Shown one piece after another: positions 40,001-48,900 of a stretch of 64,000 bases of DNA; position 1 is the first letter of the stretch; each line of letters starts with the position of its first letter. The notes under the pieces were generated by a model. It ran no database searches, was not told the DNA's origin, and saw only the letters and a list, made by a program, of their open reading frames with translations. The translations under genes and the position numbers were made by a program. The stretch covers positions 95,864 to 159,863 of the forward strand of contig CADCBO010000005.1 of the NCBI GenBank assembly GCA_902799685.1. The letters run 5' to 3'. The stretch is from an uncultured Bacteroidales bacterium. GTDB taxonomy: Bacteria > Bacteroidota > Bacteroidia > Bacteroidales > Bacteroidaceae.

Positions 40001-43000
40001 GCCGGTGACACTGAGGCCAACCACATTTCACACGGAAACTATTTCGGTATTTACAGTATAGTAAACTTCCTGGGTGCTCTCACCAGCGATGTCAAATTTA
40101 CAGATGAACGCCAGTATGACAACTCTGAAGCATCTTACGCACCTACAACTGCACGTGAGACCTACTATGATTGGAAGGTTGCAAAACAGAAGGAGCGTAA
40201 GCGCAACAACGGTTCCAGCGCCAACAAGGTGGCATTGGCATCGGGTGTATATCTGGAACTGACAAGTGAGGAAGGTACCAAACAGAACAAGGTATGGGGC
40301 CCCATTACCGGTGTGGTAGAGTTAGACCTTATCAATGTGATGGTAGGTCTGGGCGGCGGATATGTATACGCCAAGAACATACACGGCGTTCAGCAAGAGA
40401 CCCATCTTGAGCAAACCATCCTGTCAGACTACAATCTGTCAAACGGAGCACACGCAAAGGCAGTTACCAATAAGGCATACACATATTCTACCCCGGTTCA
40501 GGGTAATGAGCTCCAGACTTCGGGTAACTTTATACACCCGCAGAAACAGATTGTTGATGACTGTTATCCGGGAATGAACAGTTATCTGGAGGGAGGATCT
40601 CCCGCCCACTACTGGTATATCAAGGGTAGCATCTACGTATATGACCAGTTCATATCGGCATATACCGGTGCAGCCAATGCTTACGCCGAGTCTGTGAACA
40701 TTCCGCTTACCATTTCGGCACAGTCACACGGCAAGATTCAGCTGTTAGACATAAAGCCCAGCAAGTACGCTTTCTACAGCTCCAGCGACAAGAGCACTAA
40801 TCTGCGCGATGATGACAAGGACGGTGCTACCATAAACAACATGACGTATCACCTGAACGATACCATCAGTTACTGGGATTGGTGTCTGCTGGGTCCTGCC
40901 GACCAGAGCAAATTTGTAGATACCACCTACACCACCATAGCAGCATGTCGCGTAAACGGAAATGACTACCCCAAGGGATATATAATGCTGCCCGCTGAGT
41001 ACAGGACCCTGAAGGCCAGCGTTAATGACTCAATACTTAACCTGGATACTGATTCCAGAGCAGAGTTTGACTTTATATTCAGGCCTTCAAACGACCTGAG
41101 TCATAACACCGGTTATATCCTTACGTATGATATTAACAACCCCATGGTATGGGATAAGTATTATACCAGCAGTTCGGATGCCAGTGACAAAAAGAATACT
41201 GAACAATACGGTAAAATGACTTCGGGCCAGAACAACTATCTGGCAGGTCCCACATACACCCCGGATGTATCGGCAGTATATGGTCAGCGCCTGTACAATG
41301 TTGATGACATAATACCCGGATCTGTACATGATACCTATGAGAATATGGCCGGCAACAAGCCCACCGAAGGTCAGGCCCAGGTACAGAAAGCATACGTGGT
41401 GAAATCAAAGATAGAGATAAACGGCAAACAGCTCAATCCCGGTGCCGGTACCTACAGGTCATTCTTCACTGACGATGAATGGTCAGAGGTTAGCACCAAG
41501 ATGGAGGAGGCATACCTCTGCACCAGCACTATTGAACTGGGTAATGATGAATACATCTATTACGGTGAACTCATACCCGCTTCACAGTATGGTACATTAA
41601 CTACTGCTAACCCTGAATACACAGACTTCTTTGACGCGGCCTGGTACTGCACCGAAGCCGGTAAATACGGAGGCAACTATTACCACACAGGTACCAACTA
41701 CCGAGGCATAGAGACCTGGAGTTCAATGTCCGAGGCAGATCGTGCTCATTTCAGTTTCAACTATGATGCTCTGGATGTTCTTATAGATCCCAGGTATCGT
41801 GGCGATATCAGGTACTATGACAGCGAGCAGGGTAACAGCAACATTCTCTATTCTAAGGTTACTCCTGTTGACTATGTGGCTATTTACAAAGGAACGCAGA
41901 ATCTGACGTATGGCAGTGAAACTGTAGAACCTGGAGACACACTACTCCGTGAGGATTATGAGTCGATACCTAATGAGCAGTATCACTATGCACCTGTCAG
42001 GGTGGAGGCTCATGCAGGTGACACTACACTCTACATAGTCAATACCACCTTCCAGAATGGCGGTACAATACTACCTGCAGGAAAGACCGTTACTGAGACA
42101 TTATACAGCAGTGTATCTGAAAAAGAGTATTTTGACAAAGTGACATTACCTGCTTTTGCAGATGATACCATATTCTATTACTGCCGTGACGGATATACCG
42201 TAAACGAACTTGGTGAAGGTAAGCGTGTGACATCTGCAGTTACAGTACTGGATCATAATGGAGCCACAAAGATAGCGGCAAATCAGACCCGCGATCTGAA
42301 TACACACGTAGAACCCGGTTTCATAATTACTTATGACAATTATATAGATCTTGTCAATAAGCAGAAGGACTTTACGGTTCAGGGTACGGCTCCTGTGGGA
42401 ACCTCTACCCTGGTGGTGTCACGCGAATCGGATATATTCAGTCTCTCCAAGGGTAAGGTGCTGACTCTGATATATCAGTATGACTATGAGGAGAGCGACG
42501 AGACCGGTACCAATATTGAGCCTATAAGCGAGAAGCATGTTGTGAACATACACATCAACTTTAAGAGCGGTATCCCATATATTGACGAGTTGCTGCCGCC
42601 TACGGTTGTGCTTCCGGGTTCTACCGTCGGTCTTAAGGTTCCTAACGTTACTCCCGGTGCATACGAGATTGTTGGTAGCGGATGGGAGGTATTTGCCAAC
42701 CCGAATGACGCCGAGCATCATAAGAACGGTATTCCGTACGTAAACAACAACACACCTATGTACTGGTATCAGGACGGCTATCTGGTAGCCTACTACACCA
42801 AGACTTATCTGGGTAAGACCTACTCCAACACCGTACCGTTTACAGTGGCCAACTATCACCGCATGAACGATGTGATGAATAGCAAACACAACGAGACCGT
42901 TGATGACGGTAATGGCGGCACACAGGTAGTTGCAGTAAATGACTACATGTACCTTGATGACGCTGTACAGATTGGCAAGCATGATCCTAAGGTCTATATA

Positions 43001-45430
43001 AAGGATGCATCAGAGCTGGCTCAGTTCAATACATTCTTTGGATTGACTAAGGGTGCAGGCAATGATGAGGATTCAGAGTTCTACAATATAGCCAATGCCG
43101 GAAATATTGACTTTATCCTGGACGGCGATATTGACGTTACTTCAACATGGAGTTCCATAGGCGATGGTTCCGGTTGCTTTGCAGGTAAGCTGCATGGTGA
43201 CGGTCATACCATAAGCGGTCTGGACAACTCACTGTTCGGCTCACTTTGCGGTGATGTCTATAACCTGGGTGTAACCGGCTCATTTACCGGATCCGGTATT
43301 GCCGATGCCGGAAGCGGTTCGGCAGTCAACTGCTGGGTTATAACAACCGGTACTGTAAGTTCAGAGACCAGTCCTATCTTAGGCGGTACTCTTGGAACGG
43401 TTGAGAACAGCTACTATCTCAACGATTACAAGAGCGGTGTCCGCACCGATGCCCACCAGAAGGGTCTGGAGTCATTCCTGAACGGCGAGGTGGCATATAA
43501 CCTTAACAAGTTCTACCTGACCAAGCGTTACTATGACCACAACGTTCCGTCAAGCGGCGCTGTTAAATATACCGCCTGGAGCAAGGAGAAACTGAATGTT
43601 GACGGCGCAGTTCCCGACACTGCATATTATCCTAATACAACAGAGCAGTATGTTGAGAACCGTTATATCTATCCGGACTTTATTTACGCCGGAGGTTATA
43701 TTCCCGAAAGCAACAACATTCGTGATGACGGAAGCGGCAAATACTCGCCCATCTATCCTGATGACTATATCTACTTTGGCCAGAAGCTGACTTACGATAT
43801 TGTACAGGGTGGCGGTGCCCATCAGACACAACCCGGTGTGATAAAGAAGAGCTCCGGTCTGATTGTAGATGACGCAACCGGAACACGTGTATTCCGCACT
43901 CCGGCCTACTTTGGTAACAAGGAACAGAGCAAGGTTTACTTTAACAGTTACGCAGCATTCAAGGATACCTATAACTCAACGGATATCCACAAGTCCATGA
44001 CTGCTATTGACTTTACGGAGTATAATGACACAGAATGGAGTCTTGATGCTGATAACGATAAGTTCTTTACACCTTTGACTGACTACAACGGATTGAGAAG
44101 CTATGTTACAGACGGACTGACCCAGAACATGCTGGTTTACTTTACCCGGGATAAGGATCAGAACAGCGTTCTGCGCAACTACTACCATAAGGATACTGAG
44201 ATGCCGTTTGTATTGCGTGATGACGCGGAAGCACCTGCGGAATATGCTGCTGTTCAGCACGTTCTTCCCTCAGACATTGCAGCCGTAAAGGGTCATCTGG
44301 TAGAGAAGACAGCTAATGGTTATGAAGCCTTTGCCGACCACTTCCTGGTTGACAAGCAGGACTTTAACGCTCCTATTAGCTATACTATACCCGCTCCGTT
44401 CAGCATGTGGTATCAGCGTGTTCCCGACACTTACATAGAGAGCATGGTTGACGGTTGGGAGGCCATAAGCCTGCCGTTCACCGCTGAGATTGTCACTACC
44501 CACAAGAAGGGTGAGATAACCCACTTCTTTGAGGGCAGCAAGGTAGGACATGAATACTGGCTGCGCAAGTACACTGAGGTGGACGATACTGACAACAGCA
44601 AGCTTCTGTTCAGCTCACCTGCCAAGGATAGCGGTAATGACAAGACAGTAACCAACACGTTCCTCTGGAATTACTATTACAAATACAATGACAAGAATGA
44701 TGCTAATACGGATGATTACCAGCAGCAGTATTACAATGAGTCGCGCACAATAAGCGATTATCCAAGATACGCTGCAGGCGTTCCATACCTGATAGGATTC
44801 CCCGGAGTGCGTTACTATGAGTTTGACCTGAGCGGTGAATGGAAGGCCTTGCATACAGCAACACCTGCTCCTGCGGAGTTGGAAAAGCAGTACATCACAT
44901 TTGCATCGGCTAATGACGGCTCTACAGTCATAGCTGTTACCGATAATGAATATGAAGCTGCAAGTGCAATAAGAGCAGATGGCTACACCTACATGCCTAT
45001 CTATCAGACCAAGACTCTGGCAGGTGCCACCACTTACCTGCTCAACCAGGCAGGAAGCGCGTTCCAGAACAATGACACTGAGAACAACAGCACGCTGACT
45101 ACCGTTCCGTTCCGTGCATACTTTACCTATGTCGGCAGTCATGCCCAAAAGCGTGCAGGAACACGTGCCGATGCACTGTACATAGGTTACGCAGGTGATG
45201 ATGACCAGCTCACGGAGATTCCTGTGGATCGCGGCCTGATTATCTACGGCAATCAGATGAACATTGTAGTGGAGAGTACGCTGGAGTACGCTGCAACCGT
45301 AACCGTCACATCGGTGGCCGGCAAGGTTCTCAAGCAGTTCACGATCCAGCCGGGCACCAAGGTTACCGTACCCGTACAGAACCGCGGAGTCTATATTGTG
45401 AACCGCCACAAGATTGCAGTGACCAAGTAA
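34097..45430 (+). CDS. Giant secreted YGGGN-repeat protein 1
   Basis: The 3777-residue protein has a signal peptide of about 35 residues with no lipobox. Residues about 38-1775 carry dozens of imperfect repeats of the form V-Y/F-GGG-N..A.V.G.T.V.I.GG, likely one coil each of a beta-solenoid. Residues about 1850-3000 are less regular, with several modules that carry a Cys/Tyr-rich NG-Y-x-x-G-x-x-L pattern. About 3010-3100 resembles GLUG-type repeats (GDGHTISGLDNSLFG). The last 75 residues form a compact beta domain ending GVYIVNRHKIAVTK, similar to C-terminal sorting domains of the type IX secretion system. It is in the fimbrillin transcript. A surface fibre or matrix role is inferred. Confidence 0.88.
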   Translation: MKILSNIHSNNIKSLRFIGAVLLFLSTTSTPLYADIVIKGDVYGGGREGAVGTGNTTTAVNAAKESVAITDATYKATNITVNAGQVRTVFGGGQEGRTFGSTDVQVNAGEIGSSDWEGTIHGGLFGAGDGNGALVFGGSNVEINGGTIVQNVYGGGNEAELIGTTNVNLKGGDLQAAVYGGARVANIYGYSLVNVNGAEAANDMIIGAVYGGNDIAGNITIPNGTNWSWIRGNNLTLPTLNEDATKPISNNGYGIDKSWNAFVVSSHSASHKVYVAQLFGGGNGEYTYTGTPGNETMSELNERVWNSSTSSWDISAHSFTGLVSRPEVSKVYLELNGGNFGYVYGGGNNATVTSETVICLNNTTANRYELEADKMRGMGINLDVDKAAYTISGTGSSATSTPKFQFDRVFGGNKNADMAIHPKWHLNQGTINALYSGGDAGDMTYENGLMLVLSSPDLEVNNVYGGCRRADVIPSNLALINNNEYEEPTTGIKFPKGYSARVLVTAGTIGNVYGGNDISGDVFGGNAIEIRSSITGSVYGGGNGSYVYTDKESLANDPTYGDFYYANYSTTENTASVDSLNKFRPHTSKSYIHVAGSENAVTEIDAVYGGGNSATVSDAINLVLGTYTQIGNVFLGSNGLDMVNKETGGTLNLYKTNSNLDLTKTDIFNTYMQGAAVSCMPVYTFDDSYPRTYDAAQDSKYAHIGSFYCGGNVGSMTSAANFDISFAKPIIIKNKLVGGCNDAFVEETAGLNARNEGGFTVEPASGAKIHLTVNGVIFANSVDTTAGNQGNIFGGCFNSGIINGDVVIDLLQNIIPSSSDINTGMDTYLANSSNLFNTPFSVFGGGFGKDATIKGNTTININGNSVSDGKALKVFGGGYGGTIDGNTTVSLAKGEIGKLYGGGFEGPVTGNTALYLTGGSVYDTFGGSCNADIDGYAQTFAGTGLNNTTGSATIRNNIYGGNDFGGSINGFGDFYDKVTETGMVYNPSEAAKPAVTQASAYVEYVSGVITNYIFGGSCGNYDYNNSAYTSHKNTPNPYPFLGNAFVNFKPNSSTSTTISKVFGAGQGYSGESASASEQDKMQNRSYVHVDIPEGTAKFSTTEFFGAGAYSGIGMGINPSSAGFHADSVSAVIDLVRGEIKNAYGGGYEEGVTRRTVVNVPVGSEIKANEIFGGAYGVRNNAPCDVYESQVNYRSDKAVIEGVFGGNNNKRRTLYAHVNIYSKALASSGYNPPIFGAGKGEGTWAQYTEVNLMDGAGTYNVYGGGNAGRVLNIESVKALTTYTPDASETGVASPANYYRELGTTWYRDDVLDPNQIHTHTVDGETIFTNTNVNINKGATGGYIYGAGLGPTANVSGSTFIHLNGGNVTRDIYGSGSQGSVLNKDKLAFKAQTWVYAEGGTARNLYGGGWKGSVGYHDEDYADTTNDVLGYSNVIVGKIGGTDFHNGIPAIQRNVYGGGEGGTIYGKANVTVNNCYVGFRYENGNYVEQLDDAKPGDNLLDGSGNVFGGGYVINSFVDSTNVKMYGGTVRGNIYGGGEVGPIGRGNVRNSQNVLTLTPFENGPAKIYKPGHTHVELYGGHVMRNVFGGGRGTDSWGGKGDKFMDQMMSQQEIDACDWDSRGFIFGQTEVFIRGGEVGTTANVALGYGNVFGGGDLGYVYSGSGKRAESGAAGLMPSSTLGYYYEHNGSSFKTYSNGTVTENRLTDDSRVIVEPWAMVTGDAGVTLGDSLFAKGQYIPTDYLDKLKNKNLDEGRWGQISLDGVIIRNAVFAGGNVSAGSDVVYANTNTVLGNATAILRDVYNRDLITIGTEHTGGLYGDGNLTLVDGYRELNITNYGTDYFSQPAEITLNDYRKMNDREKAYYELKFKCIQTCEGKDHKTYNPGKQLTAQEYKDLFEGTQYYNSTYWEECGFVSIYAGRLLNTIQRADFCGIFGSRMVLQGARDRVPEIVDYTDYTVNRVGEISLNKVNSQAGDTEANHISHGNYFGIYSIVNFLGALTSDVKFTDERQYDNSEASYAPTTARETYYDWKVAKQKERKRNNGSSANKVALASGVYLELTSEEGTKQNKVWGPITGVVELDLINVMVGLGGGYVYAKNIHGVQQETHLEQTILSDYNLSNGAHAKAVTNKAYTYSTPVQGNELQTSGNFIHPQKQIVDDCYPGMNSYLEGGSPAHYWYIKGSIYVYDQFISAYTGAANAYAESVNIPLTISAQSHGKIQLLDIKPSKYAFYSSSDKSTNLRDDDKDGATINNMTYHLNDTISYWDWCLLGPADQSKFVDTTYTTIAACRVNGNDYPKGYIMLPAEYRTLKASVNDSILNLDTDSRAEFDFIFRPSNDLSHNTGYILTYDINNPMVWDKYYTSSSDASDKKNTEQYGKMTSGQNNYLAGPTYTPDVSAVYGQRLYNVDDIIPGSVHDTYENMAGNKPTEGQAQVQKAYVVKSKIEINGKQLNPGAGTYRSFFTDDEWSEVSTKMEEAYLCTSTIELGNDEYIYYGELIPASQYGTLTTANPEYTDFFDAAWYCTEAGKYGGNYYHTGTNYRGIETWSSMSEADRAHFSFNYDALDVLIDPRYRGDIRYYDSEQGNSNILYSKVTPVDYVAIYKGTQNLTYGSETVEPGDTLLREDYESIPNEQYHYAPVRVEAHAGDTTLYIVNTTFQNGGTILPAGKTVTETLYSSVSEKEYFDKVTLPAFADDTIFYYCRDGYTVNELGEGKRVTSAVTVLDHNGATKIAANQTRDLNTHVEPGFIITYDNYIDLVNKQKDFTVQGTAPVGTSTLVVSRESDIFSLSKGKVLTLIYQYDYEESDETGTNIEPISEKHVVNIHINFKSGIPYIDELLPPTVVLPGSTVGLKVPNVTPGAYEIVGSGWEVFANPNDAEHHKNGIPYVNNNTPMYWYQDGYLVAYYTKTYLGKTYSNTVPFTVANYHRMNDVMNSKHNETVDDGNGGTQVVAVNDYMYLDDAVQIGKHDPKVYIKDASELAQFNTFFGLTKGAGNDEDSEFYNIANAGNIDFILDGDIDVTSTWSSIGDGSGCFAGKLHGDGHTISGLDNSLFGSLCGDVYNLGVTGSFTGSGIADAGSGSAVNCWVITTGTVSSETSPILGGTLGTVENSYYLNDYKSGVRTDAHQKGLESFLNGEVAYNLNKFYLTKRYYDHNVPSSGAVKYTAWSKEKLNVDGAVPDTAYYPNTTEQYVENRYIYPDFIYAGGYIPESNNIRDDGSGKYSPIYPDDYIYFGQKLTYDIVQGGGAHQTQPGVIKKSSGLIVDDATGTRVFRTPAYFGNKEQSKVYFNSYAAFKDTYNSTDIHKSMTAIDFTEYNDTEWSLDADNDKFFTPLTDYNGLRSYVTDGLTQNMLVYFTRDKDQNSVLRNYYHKDTEMPFVLRDDAEAPAEYAAVQHVLPSDIAAVKGHLVEKTANGYEAFADHFLVDKQDFNAPISYTIPAPFSMWYQRVPDTYIESMVDGWEAISLPFTAEIVTTHKKGEITHFFEGSKVGHEYWLRKYTEVDDTDNSKLLFSSPAKDSGNDKTVTNTFLWNYYYKYNDKNDANTDDYQQQYYNESRTISDYPRYAAGVPYLIGFPGVRYYEFDLSGEWKALHTATPAPAELEKQYITFASANDGSTVIAVTDNEYEAASAIRADGYTYMPIYQTKTLAGATTYLLNQAGSAFQNNDTENNSTLTTVPFRAYFTYVGSHAQKRAGTRADALYIGYAGDDDQLTEIPVDRGLIIYGNQMNIVVESTLEYAATVTVTSVAGKVLKQFTIQPGTKVTVPVQNRGVYIVNRHKIAVTK

Positions 45431-45452
45431 CACTCTGTTGCTTAAACCTAAG

Positions 45453-45499
45453 AAACAGGAATGTAAAGGGCCCTACCCCTGAGCATTCCTGTTTTTTTT
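45453..45499 (+). terminator. Terminator after giant gene 1
   Basis: AAACAGGAATG (45453-45463) pairs with CATTCCTGTTT (45484-45494), followed by a run of T. It lies 23 bases after the stop. Confidence 0.9.
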
Positions 45500-45560
45500 G
45501 TGCCGCAGTATTGTGGTGTCCGAATTTTTTACCACCTCCGGGCGCTGGGGAAACTGCGCT

Positions 45561-45674
45561 CTTACCAGGGCGCAAAATTCTCCAGGCAGAGGAATTTTTT
45601 TTCCTGGGCAGAGAAAAAAATTTTCCTAGGCAGAGAAATAATTTTCTCCAGGCAGGGAGTAAAATCTCTGGTAA
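45561..45674. repeat. Four imperfect 21-23-base repeats within inverted ends
   Basis: Units start at 45582, 45603, 45625 and 45648, each beginning CC(A/T)(A/G)GGCAG(A/G)G and followed by an A/T run. The block is bounded by CTTACCAG (45561) and CTGGTAAG (45667). No coding sense is apparent in either strand. The rest of the 513-base gap (45431-45943) holds two terminators, an inverted CGGCCAGC/GCTGGCCG pair (about 45716 and 45757) and a promoter. Confidence 0.65.
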
Positions 45675-45828
45675 GGGTGTATTTGCAGCATAGATTAGAA
45701 TGTAAAGAATTTTCCGGCCAGCTGAAACAACATACTACATTCCGAGGTCTTAACCCGCTGGCCGAACGAAGCGTACTTGTTGCTCTGCAACGCAGATACA
45801 AAGTCATGAATGAGACTAAGGATTAACA

Positions 45829-45860
45829 AAATGCAAAGGCCCCTGCCCTTTGCATTTTTT
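45829..45860 (+). terminator. Second terminator in the gap between giant genes 1 and 2
   Basis: An 11-bp stem, AAATGCAAAGG with CCTTTGCATTT, is followed by T residues. What it terminates is unclear; no convincing gene lies between it and the terminator at 45453. Confidence 0.8.
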
Positions 45861-45893
45861 CTGTATTATATTTTATATTAATAAAATAATGCT

Positions 45894-45901
45894 TATATTT
45901 G
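45894..45901 (+). promoter_or_regulatory. Promoter -7 element of giant gene 2
   Basis: TATATTTG matches TAnnTTTG; TTTT at 45871-45874 lies 19 bases upstream and is a near match to the -33 TTTG. The leader would be about 36 bases. Confidence 0.6.
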
Positions 45902-45943
45902 TAAGTTGAAACAAGATTCTGTAGCTCTGTTTTGAACTGAATA

Positions 45944-48900
45944 ATGAGAATCTTACCACATAGGAAACAATATACAGCAATCCTGCATAGATTTGTGGCT
46001 TTTGCAGGATTGAAATCACAATCGTCCCAATCAAAATCATCAAACCGCATACGCCGCTTAGCCTCCCTGCTGATGCTGCTGGTGGGCACCGGCTCCGCAC
46101 TTGCCCAGAAAAGCACAGATTATTCGGGTATTTATTACATTGCCAATTATAATGATGGTAATTATAATTCCAATGATAAAACAAACAATTTCTATTTATG
46201 TCCTGCCTCAAACTATTTTGATGGTGATGGTGAAGGAAAGAAGAAAATGCCGTTCCTGACAACGCATAAACCAGATCCCGACACTAATAAAGAGACTATA
46301 CCTATCTTCTCTGAAAATATAGCCAAATGGGAGATAGATTTTGTTACTACCGGTGATGATGATATTGATTATTACTACATAAAGTTTTTAGGATCAGATA
46401 ACAATGTCTATTACCTTGTTCATAACTACCAGATAGTATCAAATAACAAAGCCCGCGTAAGGGTCCATCTCCAAACAACAAAGGATGAAGATGAAGACCA
46501 GAATCTATTTTTCATAACAAAAGGTTCTTTAGGTGATAAAATGAATTTAAACATCTGCCCTAAGGCAGGTGAGAATGTTGATAACAGCGGCAAGCGTTCA
46601 TCAATCAATCCTGCAAAGGCTAACATGAATTATTATTCTGGTCAAAACCAAAGTAATCCAGGCTCATTTAAACGAAACGGAATAGATTCAAATACAATAT
46701 ATTGCGGTGGTTTGGTTGGTTATTGGACAATTGATGACAAAACCGGAGTATGGTATCTGGAGGATTGCATAGCCCGCCCCACAATAGTTTTCAATGCCAA
46801 TCAGGAGATAGAGATTACCGCTGTACAGCAAGGTGCCACTATCATATATACTACCGATGGCACCACCCCGACATTATCAAACGGCCAGACATATACCGGA
46901 CCTTTTGACCCCCAGGAAGGTACAACAACCTTCAAGGCTATTGCGATTGTAAATAACGAAGCATCGAATGTAGCCACATTCACCACTCCGGTCCTATGTG
47001 GCACTACTCACAACTACCTTATACAGAGTCAGAACAACGCATGGAATACCACAGACTTCCATTTCTACATGATTCCCGGCAATGATGATAAAGTAAACAC
47101 CACATCGCTGTTACGCCCAACTATGGAGTGGCATTTTGAGACTGCCGGTACCCAAGACGGTGTTCCGTATTTTTATATCGTCAACAACGGAAACAGCAAA
47201 TATCTCTGCTACGATGCCACAAACTATGTTCACATGGAGGATTTCTCCAATAATGACAAATTCAAGTTCAAGATAGAGGAAGCTACAAACGGTACATTCA
47301 ATATCATTCCATATTCACTGCGTACTGCAACCGGCAATACAAACCGATTCATATCCAAGCCCAACAATGGGAATAACATCTGCAATGCCAATAATAACAA
47401 TATCAATCTAAGCAATACCAGCAATGCCAATTCCCAATGGAAATTCATTACGTCCAATACCAATCCCCTTGACAGGACAGCTCCGTTCACAGCCTCTACT
47501 GGTGGCAGTTACAGCTACTACAAGATTGCCAGCGTAGGCAGTAACGGCTATTACATAGTACCCGGAGCCACCAACGTGACCACATCAAACAGCGTGAGCA
47601 ATGACATGAACTGGTATTTTGAGGTGGCACAGGAAGCCGGCAGTTCCGACTGGCTCACCTACTACCACATCCGTAACGCTGTTACAGGTCAATATCTGTA
47701 TTTCACAAAAGATGCCAACAATGATGGAGCGTGCCTGGAGATGCGCAGCACCATAGACCCCGCCAATGCAGACCGTTATATGTTTACATGGGCAAGGACA
47801 GCCACCCAGGACACATACTACATTATACCCAAATTACTAAAGGATGCATCACTCAATGATTTCAGTTCACTGCAAAGGGACAACGGCACCCTCAAGACCA
47901 ATCTGACCCGTGGCGCCGGCAATTATGCATGGACATTCACCGCATCCTCATACACCTGCTCACAACCTGTAATTACATGGGACGCCGTTGCAGGAGGCTA
48001 TGTAATATCATCAACAGAATCTGATGCAAAATACTATTATTACATAAACCACGAATCACTTACGCCCTATACGCCAACACTCTACACTGGCCCCATCAAC
48101 GTATCCGGATTAGGAACATCAACTGCCACCATTCGAGCTTATGCAACCAGGAGCAGTGATGGCAGCGATGCATCATCAGAATCAAGTGTGACCATTAACA
48201 GAGTGGCAACACCCTCCATATCTCTGACTGAAGACGGAAAAGTACTTTTGGATTGTGCTACAGATGGAGCAAGCCTTTATTACGAAATAGGGAATCCTGA
48301 CCAAGTAAACAACCCTACAACAGGTAGCACGCAATATAACGGTCCCATAGAAAATGCTGCAGGCAAAGTCATCAAAGCTATTGCCGTAAAAGACGGATGG
48401 ATAAACTCAGTTGTGGCGACAAGTCAAACAATTATGTTCACCTGTGCCGCACCTGTTATCCAAAAGACTTCGGCCACCACATTTACCATCAATAGCAGTT
48501 TCCCCGCTACCGGTGTTACCATACGCTACACTAAGGGAGATGGTACCCAGAGTGCCCCAACAGCATCTACCGGCACCATTTACAATGGGCAAGTGACCTT
48601 TAATGTCAGCGAGCTTCCATTCACTATAAAAGCAATTGCTGTGGCTGATAACTATTACGACTCTCAAATAGCCACAAAAATCTTTAATAAGAGCATTGTT
48701 CCGGGTGATGATGGCTATTATGAGATTTCTAATGCTGAAGACTTTAATAAATTCATAGACATGGTGAACAGTGATGAACCTGACAAGAAATATAAAATCA
48801 CTGCTGATATCACCGTGTCTAATACAAGTGTCATACAGGCCACTTTCAGCGGCGAATTGAAGGGAGTACCTAAAGCCAATGGAGAGCTACCGGTAATAAA

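Noticed and set aside
45500-45826. A 108-codon frame between giant genes 1 and 2
   Set aside because: It is made of repeat sequence and low-complexity codons, resembles no family I know, and overlaps other open frames.
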